From Crocinitomicaceae bacterium (GTDB taxonomy: Bacteria > Bacteroidota > Bacteroidia > Flavobacteriales_D > Crocinitomicaceae), in the NCBI GenBank assembly GCA_020635955.1, contig JACJYW010000006.1, positions 1-40,000 of the forward strand: DNA of 40,000 bases, in the 5' to 3' direction. This document shows, piece by piece, positions 1 to 8,932 of the stretch. The first letter of the stretch is position 1. The number at the start of each line of letters is the position of its first letter. Both the position numbers and the translations under genes were made by a program. The notes under the pieces were generated by a model, which did no database searches, was not told the DNA's origin, and saw nothing but the letters and a program-made list of their open reading frames with translations.

Positions 1-1
1 C

Positions 2-1525
2 AAAAAGAAGTTGAACTGGTATAATGGTACTGGTTATGGGATGAGTACTGATCTTGCTTACAAGAAGCTTTTGGCTGGAAGAAAGTCAACAACTGTTGTG
101 GTAGCGGTGATCGATTCAGGTGTGGATATTGAGCACGAAGATCTTCAGGGAAGTATCTGGACGAATGAGGACGAAATTCCTGGAAATGGAATTGATGACG
201 ATAACAACGGTTACATTGATGATGTTCACGGATGGAGTTTCTTAGGGAATCCTGATGGTGAAAACGTAGAGCACGAACAATTAGAGAAAACACGTTTGTT
301 AAAAAGATATACAGCTCAATTTGAAGGTAAAAGTGATTCAGATATCGCAGATGCTGATAAAGCTGACTATGAGCTTTATAAAAAATTGAAAGAAGAAGTT
401 GAAGGCGAAAGAAAAGATGCTGAAAAAACAATCGGATTCATCAACGATCTATATGACAAAGCTGCTAAAGCAGAGAAAAATGTAAAAGAAAAATTAGGGA
501 AAGACGAGTATACAGAAAAAGACCTGAAAAAATTATCTAAAGATGATGAAGTAGGTGGTGATGCTATGTTCTTAATGAATATCGCTGCAAATGGTTTAAC
601 AGTTGAGAAACTTGAAATGTATACACACCATTTCTCAGGAAGTTTGGATTATCATTTGAATGTTGATTATGACGCCAGAAAGATCGTAGGTGATGACCCA
701 TCTAATTTTTCTGATGTTGCTTATGGAAGCAATGATGTTGAAGGACCAGATGCAATGCATGGTACACACTGTTCAGGAATCATTGGTGCTACTAGAGGTA
801 ATGGTATTGGAAATGATGGTGTTGCTGACAATATTAAAATTATGTCTGTAAGAGCCGTTCCTGATGGAGACGAAAGAGATAAAGATATCGCCTTAGCTAT
901 CAGATATGCTGTAGATAATGGAGCACAAGTAGTGAACATGAGTTTTGGTAAAGATTACTCTCCTTATAAAGAAGAAGTGATCAAGGCTATCAGATATGCA
1001 GAAGAGAAAGGTGTGCTTTTAGTTCATGCTGCTGGTAATGATGGAAAAGATATTGGTGAAAACAATAACTTTCCTTCTCCACAATACAAATCAATGGACA
1101 AAGAATTCACAAACTGGATTGAAGTAGGTGCTTCTACCAGATATGGTAAACCAGATCCTAAGAAAGGTATTAACGGATTGGCAGCATCATTCTCTAACTA
1201 TTCTGAAAAGCACGTAGATATCTATGCTCCTGGATTGGAGATCTATTCAACTGTTCCTCAATCAGATTATGAGGAGTCTCAAGGTACTTCAATGGCTGCT
1301 CCAATGGTAACAGGATTAGCTGCTTTGTTGAAATCTTACTTCCCTAATTTGACAATGTTCGAGATTAGAGATATCATCTTAGCTTCAGGACAAGATGTTT
1401 CTACAGTAGAAACTATCTTACCTGGTGACAAGAAAACAGTTCCTTTCAAAGCATTGTGCGAAACAGGTAAAATCGCGAACACTTACAATGCTGTTGAAAT
1501 GGCGATTGCAAGAGAAGCAAAATAA
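2..1525 (+). CDS. S8 family (subtilisin-like) serine peptidase, 5'-truncated
   Basis: The frame is open to the left edge, so the N-terminus (signal peptide and any propeptide) lies outside the window. The catalytic triad is visible: Asp in VIDSGVD (residue 35 counting from the TTG at 11), His in HGTHCSG (about residue 250) and Ser in GTSMAAP (about residue 427). The oxyanion Asn region reads HAAGNDG. About 215 residues separate Asp and His, far more than the roughly 30 of subtilisin. The extra stretch (about residues 80-190) is rich in Lys and Glu and should be helical. No C-terminal sorting domain follows the catalytic domain, which ends in AREAK. It probably works in the envelope or outside the cell as an endopeptidase; substrate unknown. 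A strong terminator follows. Confidence 0.93.
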   Translation, partial: KKKLNWYNGTGYGMSTDLAYKKLLAGRKSTTVVVAVIDSGVDIEHEDLQGSIWTNEDEIPGNGIDDDNNGYIDDVHGWSFLGNPDGENVEHEQLEKTRLLKRYTAQFEGKSDSDIADADKADYELYKKLKEEVEGERKDAEKTIGFINDLYDKAAKAEKNVKEKLGKDEYTEKDLKKLSKDDEVGGDAMFLMNIAANGLTVEKLEMYTHHFSGSLDYHLNVDYDARKIVGDDPSNFSDVAYGSNDVEGPDAMHGTHCSGIIGATRGNGIGNDGVADNIKIMSVRAVPDGDERDKDIALAIRYAVDNGAQVVNMSFGKDYSPYKEEVIKAIRYAEEKGVLLVHAAGNDGKDIGENNNFPSPQYKSMDKEFTNWIEVGASTRYGKPDPKKGINGLAASFSNYSEKHVDIYAPGLEIYSTVPQSDYEESQGTSMAAPMVTGLAALLKSYFPNLTMFEIRDIILASGQDVSTVETILPGDKKTVPFKALCETGKIANTYNAVEMAIAREAK

Positions 1526-1547
1526 TTTTTCAAATAATTCGTTTGGA

Positions 1548-1583
1548 TGCCGGATCTGCAATAGTAGATTCGGCATTTTTTTT
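1548..1583 (+). terminator. Rho-independent terminator of the S8 peptidase gene
   Basis: A 10-bp stem, TGCCGGATCT with AGATTCGGCA (one G-T wobble), has an 8-nt loop and is followed by eight T. It lies 23 bp after the peptidase stop and 16 bp before the start of the next gene, so it separates the two transcripts. Confidence 0.85.
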
Positions 1584-1598
1584 GATATACATTTGAAC

Positions 1599-2690
1599 AT
1601 GAAATTTTTACTTCTTAGTTCTCTATTGATTTTTATTTGTTTGAGTACGGGTTTGTCCTTTTCACAAGACATCACAGCTTTCTCAGATAGGAATAATCGT
1701 CTCTATAAATTTGATTCAGGTATCATTACTCAGATCTATTACCAACCCATTAAAGAATTGGATATAGGTAGACATTACATTTGTTTTGTTGATTCCAAAG
1801 GTGATATATATGTCCAGTTTCATGATGACAAAGAAATGGTCGCTCAAACGTATACGAACATTTATAATTCACGAAATCTATTGCTCGTCCAAACGGCTTC
1901 TGTTCTCCGAGTTTATGACCAGGGAATAAAACATGTGTTGACTTCAACATCCATGAGTTTTGGAGGAAGTGATAGCTTGGTTGTTTGGCAGGATAAGATT
2001 GGTGGATACTTGAAATACTATTACAAAGACGAGATTCATGAAATAGCTATGGTTGTTGGAGAATATTACATAGATCCAAATAAAATCGGCCCGAACACCT
2101 TCGTTTATAAAGATAATGCAGGGAATAATTCGGTTTTATGGCATGGTAAGTTCTATCCAATCTTCAGTTCAAACAAGAATGCAGTAATAGATGCTGGACA
2201 GGATGTAGTAGCCTTTAATGATCCACAATCTCAGACATTTGCAGCCTTTGATAATGGCTTTATGGTAGATGTAGATGAGCAGCATGCACTTAGATTTCAC
2301 TGCGGTGATAATTATATCTATTATCAGGATGCTGCTGAATACCACAAAGTATATAGGGAGGAAGATATTATGGAACTCGGTTTTGACCTTCAGGATATTG
2401 ATCCGTATGATTCCCTAATTGTTTTCAAAGATGTTGGCATTACAAAGATCTGGTATCAAATGGAAATCTATCAGATCTATAATACCAATGTTACTTCATA
2501 TCAGGTAGATGGAGGAATCATGGCCTATCCTAATCAATGGGGCGGAGTAAGTGCTTTTGTGAGAGGTAAAGAAATTGAAATTACTCGCTCAAAGGTTGAA
2601 TCATTTGAATTACATGGAAATACCATCAAAATGAGGATGAGTTCGTCTTCATATTGGGTGTGGTGGAACGGAAAAATCTACGAATTTTAA
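1599..2690 (+). CDS. Secreted protein of unknown function, beta-rich
   Basis: The 363-residue protein starts at the ATG at 1599. The frame is open further upstream, but that part overlaps the preceding peptidase gene and its terminator, so the longer version is not credible. Residues 1-22 form a signal peptide (MKFLLLSS, hydrophobic core, then FSQ). The rest has recurring short aromatic and hydrophobic strands with phrases such as YKFDSG, FVDSKG, WHGKFY, FKDVG and WWNGKIYEF at roughly 45-55 residue spacing, which suggests a beta-propeller-like repeat fold. This is inferred from the pattern; no named family was recognised. It probably resides in the periplasm or outside the cell. Confidence 0.8.
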   Translation: MKFLLLSSLLIFICLSTGLSFSQDITAFSDRNNRLYKFDSGIITQIYYQPIKELDIGRHYICFVDSKGDIYVQFHDDKEMVAQTYTNIYNSRNLLLVQTASVLRVYDQGIKHVLTSTSMSFGGSDSLVVWQDKIGGYLKYYYKDEIHEIAMVVGEYYIDPNKIGPNTFVYKDNAGNNSVLWHGKFYPIFSSNKNAVIDAGQDVVAFNDPQSQTFAAFDNGFMVDVDEQHALRFHCGDNYIYYQDAAEYHKVYREEDIMELGFDLQDIDPYDSLIVFKDVGITKIWYQMEIYQIYNTNVTSYQVDGGIMAYPNQWGGVSAFVRGKEIEITRSKVESFELHGNTIKMRMSSSSYWVWWNGKIYEF

Positions 2691-2692
2691 GG

Positions 2693-2700
2693 TATATTTG
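2693..2700 (+). promoter_or_regulatory. Bacteroidota -7 promoter element TATATTTG before the DUF4494-pdxH operon
   Basis: TATATTTG matches the Bacteroidota -7 consensus TAnnTTTG exactly and lies 20 bp before the ATG at 2721. No TTG at normal -33 spacing was found, so only the -7 half is supported. Confidence 0.5.
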
Positions 2701-2720
2701 TCATTCTAATTTTTTGACAA

Positions 2721-3245
2721 ATGAACAGTTGGTACACGATCAAAGTAAAATTCACTAAAGAATTCACAGACGGAACATTAAAAAGAGTAACTGAACCTTA
2801 TTTGGTTAACTCTATGTCTTTCACAGAGGCTGAGGCAAGAATATACAGAGAGGTAGGGGAATATGTAAGAGGAGAATTCCTGGTTACTTCAATTGCCAAA
2901 ACTGATTTTGCTGATATTTTCCAATATGACGATTCAGATAAATACTATAAGGCTAAAGTTAGCTATGTGACAGAAGACGCAGATTCTGGAAAAGAGAAAA
3001 GGATCAATAATAATTACCTGGTATCAGCACATAATCTGAAAGAAGCTTACGAGAGAATTGAAGAGAGCCTTAAGGGATTAATGGTTACTTATGAAATACC
3101 AACTATCGCTTTAACTCAGATCATGGATATTTTTCCATATGATCCATCCGCTGCAGTTGAAATGGACCATGTTCCTGCTGAAGAAGCTGAAGATTTCCAG
3201 TCACCTAATATTAATGTAGCTTACGCCGCAGACGAAGAGGAGTAA
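2721..3245 (+). CDS. DUF4494 domain-containing protein
   Basis: This 174-residue soluble protein has no signal peptide. It starts MNSWYTIKVKF and contains two similar halves of about 60 residues: YLVNSMSFTEAEARIYRE then DIFQYD, and YLVSAHNLKEAYERIEES then DIFPYD. From memory this is the DUF4494 family, which is common in Bacteroidota and has no known function. The internal duplication is directly visible. The tail is acidic (ADEEE). It is the first gene of a probable operon, with pdxH 11 bp downstream and an exact -7 element upstream. Confidence 0.8.
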   Translation: MNSWYTIKVKFTKEFTDGTLKRVTEPYLVNSMSFTEAEARIYREVGEYVRGEFLVTSIAKTDFADIFQYDDSDKYYKAKVSYVTEDADSGKEKRINNNYLVSAHNLKEAYERIEESLKGLMVTYEIPTIALTQIMDIFPYDPSAAVEMDHVPAEEAEDFQSPNINVAYAADEEE

Positions 3246-3256
3246 CCTCAATTTTA

Positions 3257-3877
3257 ATGGACCAGAGATACGATTTCAAAAAAGGCAAACTGGAGGGCTT
3301 CAAACATGAAGACCCTATGTTGTTCTTTAAAGAATGGTATCAGGAGGCACATGAACATGATTGCGCAGATCCCCATGCGGTGGTGCTTAGTACAGTTAGT
3401 ACAGATGGGCAACCTTCTTCAAGAATGGTATACATGCGTGAAATGTTGGAAGAAGGGATTATTATTTACACGAACTATTTGAGTAAAAAAGGCGGGAATA
3501 TTCTGAAGAATCCAAAAGTTGCCGCATTATTTTACTGGGATTGCGTTGAACGTCAGGTGAGGATAGAAGGTGTTGCTGAAAAAGTAGATAAATCAATCTC
3601 TGATGATTATTTTGCAAATCGACCTAGGATCAGTCAAATAGGGGCTTGGGCTTCAGAACAAAGTTCCGAGATCGATAGCCGTGAAACGCTTGAAGAGCGC
3701 GTAAAACATTTCGAGAATAAGTTTCCTAATGAAGTCCCCCGACCGCCACATTGGGGCGGTTATTTGATCAAGCCTCATTACTTTGAATTTTGGCAAGGCA
3801 GACTAGGTAGACTACATGATCGATTGTGTTATACAAAAGATGGTAATGATTGGAGAAAATCCAGGATAGCACCATAA
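3257..3877 (+). CDS. pdxH: Pyridoxamine 5'-phosphate oxidase
   Basis: PdxH is an FMN enzyme that oxidises pyridoxamine or pyridoxine 5'-phosphate to pyridoxal 5'-phosphate with O2. The 206-residue length is normal for the family. Visible signatures are the N-terminal DPMLFFKEWYQEA, the FMN-binding SSRMVYMREM and TNYLSKKGGNI, QVRIEGVAEKV, the RPRISQIGAWASEQSS segment, and the C-terminal EFWQGRLGRLHDR with a terminal RKSRIAP. All are typical of complete, active PdxH. It lies between the DUF4494 gene (11 bp) and the glycosyltransferase gene (no gap). The PLP product is used by the threonine aldolase near 28 kb, but that is a general need and not evidence of linkage. Confidence 0.96.
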   Translation: MDQRYDFKKGKLEGFKHEDPMLFFKEWYQEAHEHDCADPHAVVLSTVSTDGQPSSRMVYMREMLEEGIIIYTNYLSKKGGNILKNPKVAALFYWDCVERQVRIEGVAEKVDKSISDDYFANRPRISQIGAWASEQSSEIDSRETLEERVKHFENKFPNEVPRPPHWGGYLIKPHYFEFWQGRLGRLHDRLCYTKDGNDWRKSRIAP

Positions 3878-5125
3878 GTGAATTTCTATCTCAATAAATA
3901 CGGTTTTCTTCCGCCTCAAATAATTGAAGATCCCAAGTCAGATCTGGGCATTGTTGTTGTCATTCCATGTTTTAATGAGCCGGATCTAATTTCGAGTTTG
4001 AATTCGCTTGTGCAATGCAAATTACCGCATGCTAGTGTAGAAGTGATCATTGTTGTCAATAGCGGGGAACATCATTCTGTTGAGATATTAAGACAAAATC
4101 AAAGAACAATAGCTGAATACAAATTGTGGAAGGATCAAACGAATTCCGAAATTGATTTTCATTTGATCCATGTTCCAGATTTACCAAAGAAACATGCAGG
4201 AGTAGGATTGGCGCGTAAAATCGGCATGGACGAAGCTGTAGCTCGATTTGAAACACTCAAGAAGGAAGGTATTATTGTGTGCTTTGATGCAGACTCAAGC
4301 TGTGATCAAAATTATCTAACGGAAATTGAAGATCACTTTAAACGAAATCCTGAAACTCCTGGCTGTTCAATTTATTTTGAGCATCCTATTGATGGTGATG
4401 AATTTGGAAATGAGATCTATTCAGGGATTATTAATTACGAATTACATCTAAGATATTATAATCAGGCTTTGAATTTTGTTGGATTGCCATATGCTTTTCA
4501 TACCGTAGGATCGAGTATGGCAGTTCGCTCTTCAATATACCAAAAGCAAGGTGGAATGAATAAGCGTAAAGCAGGGGAAGATTTCTATTTTATTCATAAG
4601 ATCATTGCCCTTGGAGGTTTTACTGAACTAAATACTACAAGAGTAATACCATCACCCAGAATTTCAGACAGGGTTCCTTTTGGTACGGGAAAGGCTATAG
4701 GTGATTGGGTAGATCAAGGTAAACTAGAGTACTTGACGTATAATTTTCAAAGCTTTATCGCAATAAAACACTTCGTTGATTTGATACCTGTGTTCTATGA
4801 GTCAACGGAAGTTGATCTAGCGGATGTTTCTACAAAAATGAAGGAGTTTTTAGTTGACAATGGCTTATACAAAGCAATCAATGAAGCTAAAATACATTCG
4901 ACTTCATACACGTCTTTCTTAAAGCGTTTTTTTGTTTGGTTTGACGCATTTTTAGTATTGAAGTTAGTTCATTTTCTGAGGGATGAAGTATACGTGAATC
5001 AACCAATTACAATCGAGGTCAGTAAACTGTTTGTCCAAAATTCATGGGGAAACACGGAAATGAAAGTCATTGATCAATTAGATCAATTAAGAATGATAGA
5101 GCGATCAATTTCAGATCAAGACTAA
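3878..5125 (+). CDS. Family 2 glycosyltransferase-like protein
   Basis: The GTG start directly follows the pdxH stop codon, so translation is probably coupled. The 415-residue protein has a GT-A fold signature: IVVVIPCFNEPDLISSL near residue 25, a DADSS motif (DxD-type, nucleotide-sugar and metal binding) near residue 140, and GEDFYFIHKI (ED acceptor-site motif) near residue 230. No membrane helix is evident. The C-terminal 150 residues are unlike common GT2 proteins and may bind the acceptor. Donor and acceptor cannot be told from the sequence. It ends 9 bp before the end of the convergent mscS gene. Confidence 0.85.
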   Translation: MNFYLNKYGFLPPQIIEDPKSDLGIVVVIPCFNEPDLISSLNSLVQCKLPHASVEVIIVVNSGEHHSVEILRQNQRTIAEYKLWKDQTNSEIDFHLIHVPDLPKKHAGVGLARKIGMDEAVARFETLKKEGIIVCFDADSSCDQNYLTEIEDHFKRNPETPGCSIYFEHPIDGDEFGNEIYSGIINYELHLRYYNQALNFVGLPYAFHTVGSSMAVRSSIYQKQGGMNKRKAGEDFYFIHKIIALGGFTELNTTRVIPSPRISDRVPFGTGKAIGDWVDQGKLEYLTYNFQSFIAIKHFVDLIPVFYESTEVDLADVSTKMKEFLVDNGLYKAINEAKIHSTSYTSFLKRFFVWFDAFLVLKLVHFLRDEVYVNQPITIEVSKLFVQNSWGNTEMKVIDQLDQLRMIERSISDQD

Positions 5126-5134
5126 AGAGAACCT

Positions 5135-5998
5135 CTATTTATTATGCACATGCACATCCAGTTGAGGGAAAGGAATGTTAAGACCTTCTTTTCCAAATTC
5201 TTTGTAGATCTTTTCGTTCATCCTAAAATATACTTCCCAATAATTCTCGGTTAAAGCCCAAACTCTTAAAGTAATATTTACTGAGCTATCGGCCAAAGCT
5301 CCCAATCCTATAAAAGGTTCCGGATCCGCTAAGATCTTCTCATCTTCCTTAATGAATCGCAATAGAACATTTCTTGCCGTTTCATAATTATCTCCATAAG
5401 CTATACTAACGGTAAAATCGACCCTTCTTTTCTTTTCCATGGTAAAATTGGTGATGTTTCCGTTAGCCAAAGTTCCATTTGGAATAATGATCGTTTTATT
5501 GTCTACCGTTAAGAGAATAGAATTAAAGATCTGTATCTCTTTTACAATTCCTTCTTCACCTTGTGCTTTAATATAATCTCCAACTTTATAAGGTCTAAAA
5601 ATGAGTATCATAACGCCTCCGGCAAAATTCCCCAGTGTTCCTGAAAATGCCATACCTATTGCAAGACCTGCGCCACCAATTAAAGCAACAAATGAGGTCA
5701 TTTCCAATCCAAGTTGGCCAAGAGCTGTAACCAACACCATTACTCTCAAGGAGATAGTGACCATACTCATTAAAAATCGCTTAAGTGATTCATCCAGTTG
5801 CTTTCTGTCGAATACTTTACCAACGAATTTTGAAACTCTTTTTGATAGCCAAAAACCAATGATTAAAATGGCTATTGCTAAAATAAGGTTCAATCCCCAT
5901 TCGTAGATCTTATCCATCATCCAATCCCAACTGAAATCAAATGAGTTGTTTGTTGTCTGAGTTGTGGGTTCTTTAGCGACTTGTAGTGTGTCTAGCAT
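5135..5998 (-). CDS. Small-conductance mechanosensitive channel, MscS family
   Basis: The 287-residue inner-membrane protein releases solutes under hypo-osmotic stress. There are three membrane helices: GLNLILAIAILIIGF (about 35-55), a second around SLRVMVLVTALGQLG, and the pore helix VALIGGAGLAIGMAFSGTLG with the Gly/Ala packing pattern of MscS. It is followed by FRPYKVGDYI and the beta domain (TVDNKTIIIPNG), then the alpha/beta cage ending in NIPFPQLDVHVHNK, a hallmark of the family C-terminus. Length and order match E. coli MscS. It converges with the glycosyltransferase gene and diverges from the YdcF-type gene. Confidence 0.95.
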   Translation of the reverse strand: MLDTLQVAKEPTTQTTNNSFDFSWDWMMDKIYEWGLNLILAIAILIIGFWLSKRVSKFVGKVFDRKQLDESLKRFLMSMVTISLRVMVLVTALGQLGLEMTSFVALIGGAGLAIGMAFSGTLGNFAGGVMILIFRPYKVGDYIKAQGEEGIVKEIQIFNSILLTVDNKTIIIPNGTLANGNITNFTMEKKRRVDFTVSIAYGDNYETARNVLLRFIKEDEKILADPEPFIGLGALADSSVNITLRVWALTENYWEVYFRMNEKIYKEFGKEGLNIPFPQLDVHVHNK

Positions 5999-6056
5999 TA
6001 TATATAGTATTATTTTTGTTGGGTAAAGTTAGGGATTCAACTTTTAAATTAGTTTA

Positions 6057-6821
6057 ATGTTTTTTGTGCTTTCCAAATTATTTGCCTTTTTAACTCTTCC
6101 ATTTTCCTGGATACTTATTGCTTTATTGGTGTCCTGGATTACAAAAAGAGAAAAGTTAAAACGATATACCTTTAGAGGTGGGGTTATTGCTTTGCTCTTC
6201 TTTTCTAATACAGTGATTTTTTGCGAGTTCACAAGACTTTGGGAAGTAGAAGGCAAGAAAATAGAAGATGTGGGATACTACGACTGTGCTGTGGTTTTAG
6301 GTGGTATGGCAGACTGGGATAATACCAATAAACGTCTTAGTATTCGAAGAGGAGGAGACAGAATTTGGCAAGCGATCAATCTATATCACCTGGGAAAAGT
6401 CAAAAAAATCATTATCTCTGGTAGCAATGGATATTTAATGGAAGATGAATTAGATGAATCAACTCAATTCAAACGGGTTTTAGTGGAGAATGGCATTCCT
6501 GAAGAAGATATTTTAGTTGAGAATACATCTAAGAATACCTATCAAAATGCAGTAGAATCAAAAAAGATCATTGATCAACATCCGGAAATAAATACTGTAT
6601 TGTTGGTTACTTCAGCATTGCATATGAGAAGATCAAAAGCCTGTTTTGAAAAGGCAGGTTTCGAAAAATTTGACACCTTTCCTACAGATCATTACACAGG
6701 AAGTAGAAATTATAAGTTTGATCAGTTTATCGTTCCAAACGTTTCAGTAATGAATGATTGGGAACGATTGATCCATGAATGGATTGGTTATGTTTCATAC
6801 GCTATTTCTGGTTATATTTAA
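6057..6821 (+). CDS. YdcF/SanA family protein (DUF218), membrane-anchored
   Basis: A 254-residue protein with two N-terminal hydrophobic segments (about 5-25 and 38-55) is followed by a DUF218 domain: CAVVLGGMADWDN, GGDRIWQAINLYHLGKVKKIIISGSNG, then ENTSKNTYQNAVESKKI and LLVTSALHMRRSKACFEKAGF. DUF218 proteins are linked to envelope barrier and peptidoglycan precursor functions (SanA, ElyC, YdcF), but the reaction is not established. The stop at 6819-6821 lies 2 bp before the GTG start proposed for the next gene, so the two are probably co-transcribed. Confidence 0.87.
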   Translation: MFFVLSKLFAFLTLPFSWILIALLVSWITKREKLKRYTFRGGVIALLFFSNTVIFCEFTRLWEVEGKKIEDVGYYDCAVVLGGMADWDNTNKRLSIRRGGDRIWQAINLYHLGKVKKIIISGSNGYLMEDELDESTQFKRVLVENGIPEEDILVENTSKNTYQNAVESKKIIDQHPEINTVLLVTSALHMRRSKACFEKAGFEKFDTFPTDHYTGSRNYKFDQFIVPNVSVMNDWERLIHEWIGYVSYAISGYI

Positions 6822-6823
6822 TA

Positions 6824-8932
6824 GTGTTGAGAATTTTCAAGGTCATATTTGTTTTTATTGGTGTTGCAGGATTAACCAGTAATGCTCAAACGAATATTGA
6901 CTCGCTTTGGGAAGTCAATAAGAATGCGCAAAACCCCACCGAAAAAGCAAAGTCTTTGCTAGATATCTCCTATCAGTTATTGTTTTTTGATCTGGATAGT
7001 GGAAGAGCGGTTGCTAAGAAAGCACTAGAGTACTCAAAGCGACATGAATTGGCTCATTATGAAGGAGAAGCCCTGATACATATCGGAAGGTCTTTTGCCT
7101 GGAATGCCAGCTTTGATACAGCTGCTATCTATTATGAAAGGAGTATTGAAGTATTTAAAAAAGCAAATGATTATAGAGGATTGTCTAATGTTTTTATCAA
7201 TTACGGTGGGATCTATTACGATCAGGGTGATTTTGTAAAAACAATAGACTACTGGGAACAATCTCTTCAAATTACAGAAGCACTGAATGATTCTGCAGGA
7301 ATAGCTACGAATTCGAATAATATAGGTGAAGTCTATGCTTACATGAATGATTTTGAACATGCGATACCATATTTTGAGCGTTGTCTGATCATAGATAGTT
7401 TGATCGGAGATAAGAAAGGATTGGCCTATGCAAATTTAAATATGGGTGAGATTGCACTTTGGTATAAAGACTATGACGAAGCCTTCAAAAAATTCAATCG
7501 ATCTGCCAGATTATTTGGTGAAATGAACATGTTGCGTCCATTAGCTGGTTCATATGCCAGTATTGCAAGTGTTTATTTGGAAAAGGGAGATGTAAATGCA
7601 GCACTCTCAATGTATCTGAGGTCAAAGCAATTTTGGGAAGAATCAAAAGATTTTTGGGGTATATCCGAGGTAAACACAGAGATAGCCAACGTTTATTTTA
7701 AAATGGGTAAAATTGACTCGGCCATATGGCATGGTGAAAAATCACAAGAGATAGCTTTCAGAGTTAATGCAGGCCCGTTGATCGTTCGGTCATCTGAAAT
7801 ACTGGCAAGAGCCTATGATCAAAAAGGGAACTTGCCACTTGCTTTTCAGAATCTCAAGAGATATACTACTTATAAGGATTCAATATTTAATTCCAATAAT
7901 AAAGAAGATATAGTTAGGCTAGGGATGCAACATCAATTTGAGAAAGAGTCTTATTTGGATAGTATCTCAAACGCTCAAAAGATGAAAATGAGTGAAATGA
8001 CCTATCTAAAGCAAATTGAAGATCAGGAACGTCAAAAAAAATATTCAATTGTTTTCATTGTAGTGGTGCTCATCATTGCAATTCTGTTCTTTCGGGCATA
8101 TCGTATTCGTACTAAGAGTTCAAAAATAATTGAAGAGAAAAAGCATGAAGTAGAGGAGAAGAATGCCTTACTGGAACAAAAGAATCAGGATATTCTGGCA
8201 GGTATTCAATATTCCAAAAGAATACAGCATTCTATACTTCCTGAAACCAACAAATTCAAATCTCAATTCAAGGATGTCAGTGTTTTGTATTTGCCAAAGG
8301 ATATCATTGGCGGGGATTTTTATTGGGCACAAGAAACGGATGATTATTTCTATTGGTCAGTTATTGATTGTACAGGACATGGTGTGCCAGGAGCGTTAGT
8401 AAGCATGGTGGCTTATAATGCCTTGAATTATGTGGTAATGGAATTGAAAAAAGAACGCCCGGCTGATATTCTGGATGAATTGTCTCGGATCATAGAAAAG
8501 GAGTTTACAAAAGATGGTCATACGGGAAAAGACGGTATGGATCTGGCCCTTTGTAGAATTGAGAAGTCTACCAATCAATTGACGTTTGCAGGAGCAATGA
8601 ACAATGTATTGATATGTAGAGGGGATGAAAAGATCGAATTAAAAGCTGATCGTCAACCGGTGGGATATTTTGAAAAACGTAAACCATTCACTCAACACGA
8701 ATTTCAGCTTTTTTCGAATGATCGCTTGTATATGTTTACAGATGGATATGCAGATCAATTTGGTGGTTTGAAAGGCAAGAAACTCAAATACACTCAATTT
8801 CTTCAGTTGATCCTTGGGATTCAACAAATGTCTTTGCAAGATCAGAGCAAAGAATTAAAGGCTCATTTTCAAAACTGGAGGGGAGATATCGAGCAAATTG
8901 ATGACGTTTGCGTTTTGGGAGTTGAACTTTGA
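6824..8932 (+). CDS. TPR-repeat sensor with SpoIIE-type PP2C phosphatase output
   Basis: I place the start at GTG 6824 (or TTG 6827), just after the upstream stop. This gives a clean signal peptide (LRIFKVIFVFIGVAGLTSNAQ). An ATG at 6779 is also in frame but overlaps the previous gene. After the signal come about six TPR repeats (roughly 20-370), a membrane helix (YSIVFIVVVLIIAILFF), a coiled coil (EEKKHEVEEKNALLEQKN) and a SpoIIE/PP2C domain: DIIGGDFYW, DCTGHGVPGALVSM, FAGAMNNVL, MFTDGYADQFGG and QIDDVCVLGV. The metal-binding Asp residues are present. The likely role is periplasmic TPR sensing that controls a cytoplasmic Ser/Thr phosphatase acting on a STAS-type antagonist. The last nine codons and the stop lie within the first copy of the tandem repeat that follows. 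Confidence 0.9.
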   Translation: MLRIFKVIFVFIGVAGLTSNAQTNIDSLWEVNKNAQNPTEKAKSLLDISYQLLFFDLDSGRAVAKKALEYSKRHELAHYEGEALIHIGRSFAWNASFDTAAIYYERSIEVFKKANDYRGLSNVFINYGGIYYDQGDFVKTIDYWEQSLQITEALNDSAGIATNSNNIGEVYAYMNDFEHAIPYFERCLIIDSLIGDKKGLAYANLNMGEIALWYKDYDEAFKKFNRSARLFGEMNMLRPLAGSYASIASVYLEKGDVNAALSMYLRSKQFWEESKDFWGISEVNTEIANVYFKMGKIDSAIWHGEKSQEIAFRVNAGPLIVRSSEILARAYDQKGNLPLAFQNLKRYTTYKDSIFNSNNKEDIVRLGMQHQFEKESYLDSISNAQKMKMSEMTYLKQIEDQERQKKYSIVFIVVVLIIAILFFRAYRIRTKSSKIIEEKKHEVEEKNALLEQKNQDILAGIQYSKRIQHSILPETNKFKSQFKDVSVLYLPKDIIGGDFYWAQETDDYFYWSVIDCTGHGVPGALVSMVAYNALNYVVMELKKERPADILDELSRIIEKEFTKDGHTGKDGMDLALCRIEKSTNQLTFAGAMNNVLICRGDEKIELKADRQPVGYFEKRKPFTQHEFQLFSNDRLYMFTDGYADQFGGLKGKKLKYTQFLQLILGIQQMSLQDQSKELKAHFQNWRGDIEQIDDVCVLGVEL

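Noticed and set aside
1425..1598. Longer N-terminus for the secreted protein at 1599-2690
   Set aside because: The extension overlaps the peptidase gene and crosses its terminator; ATG 1599 gives a clean signal peptide.
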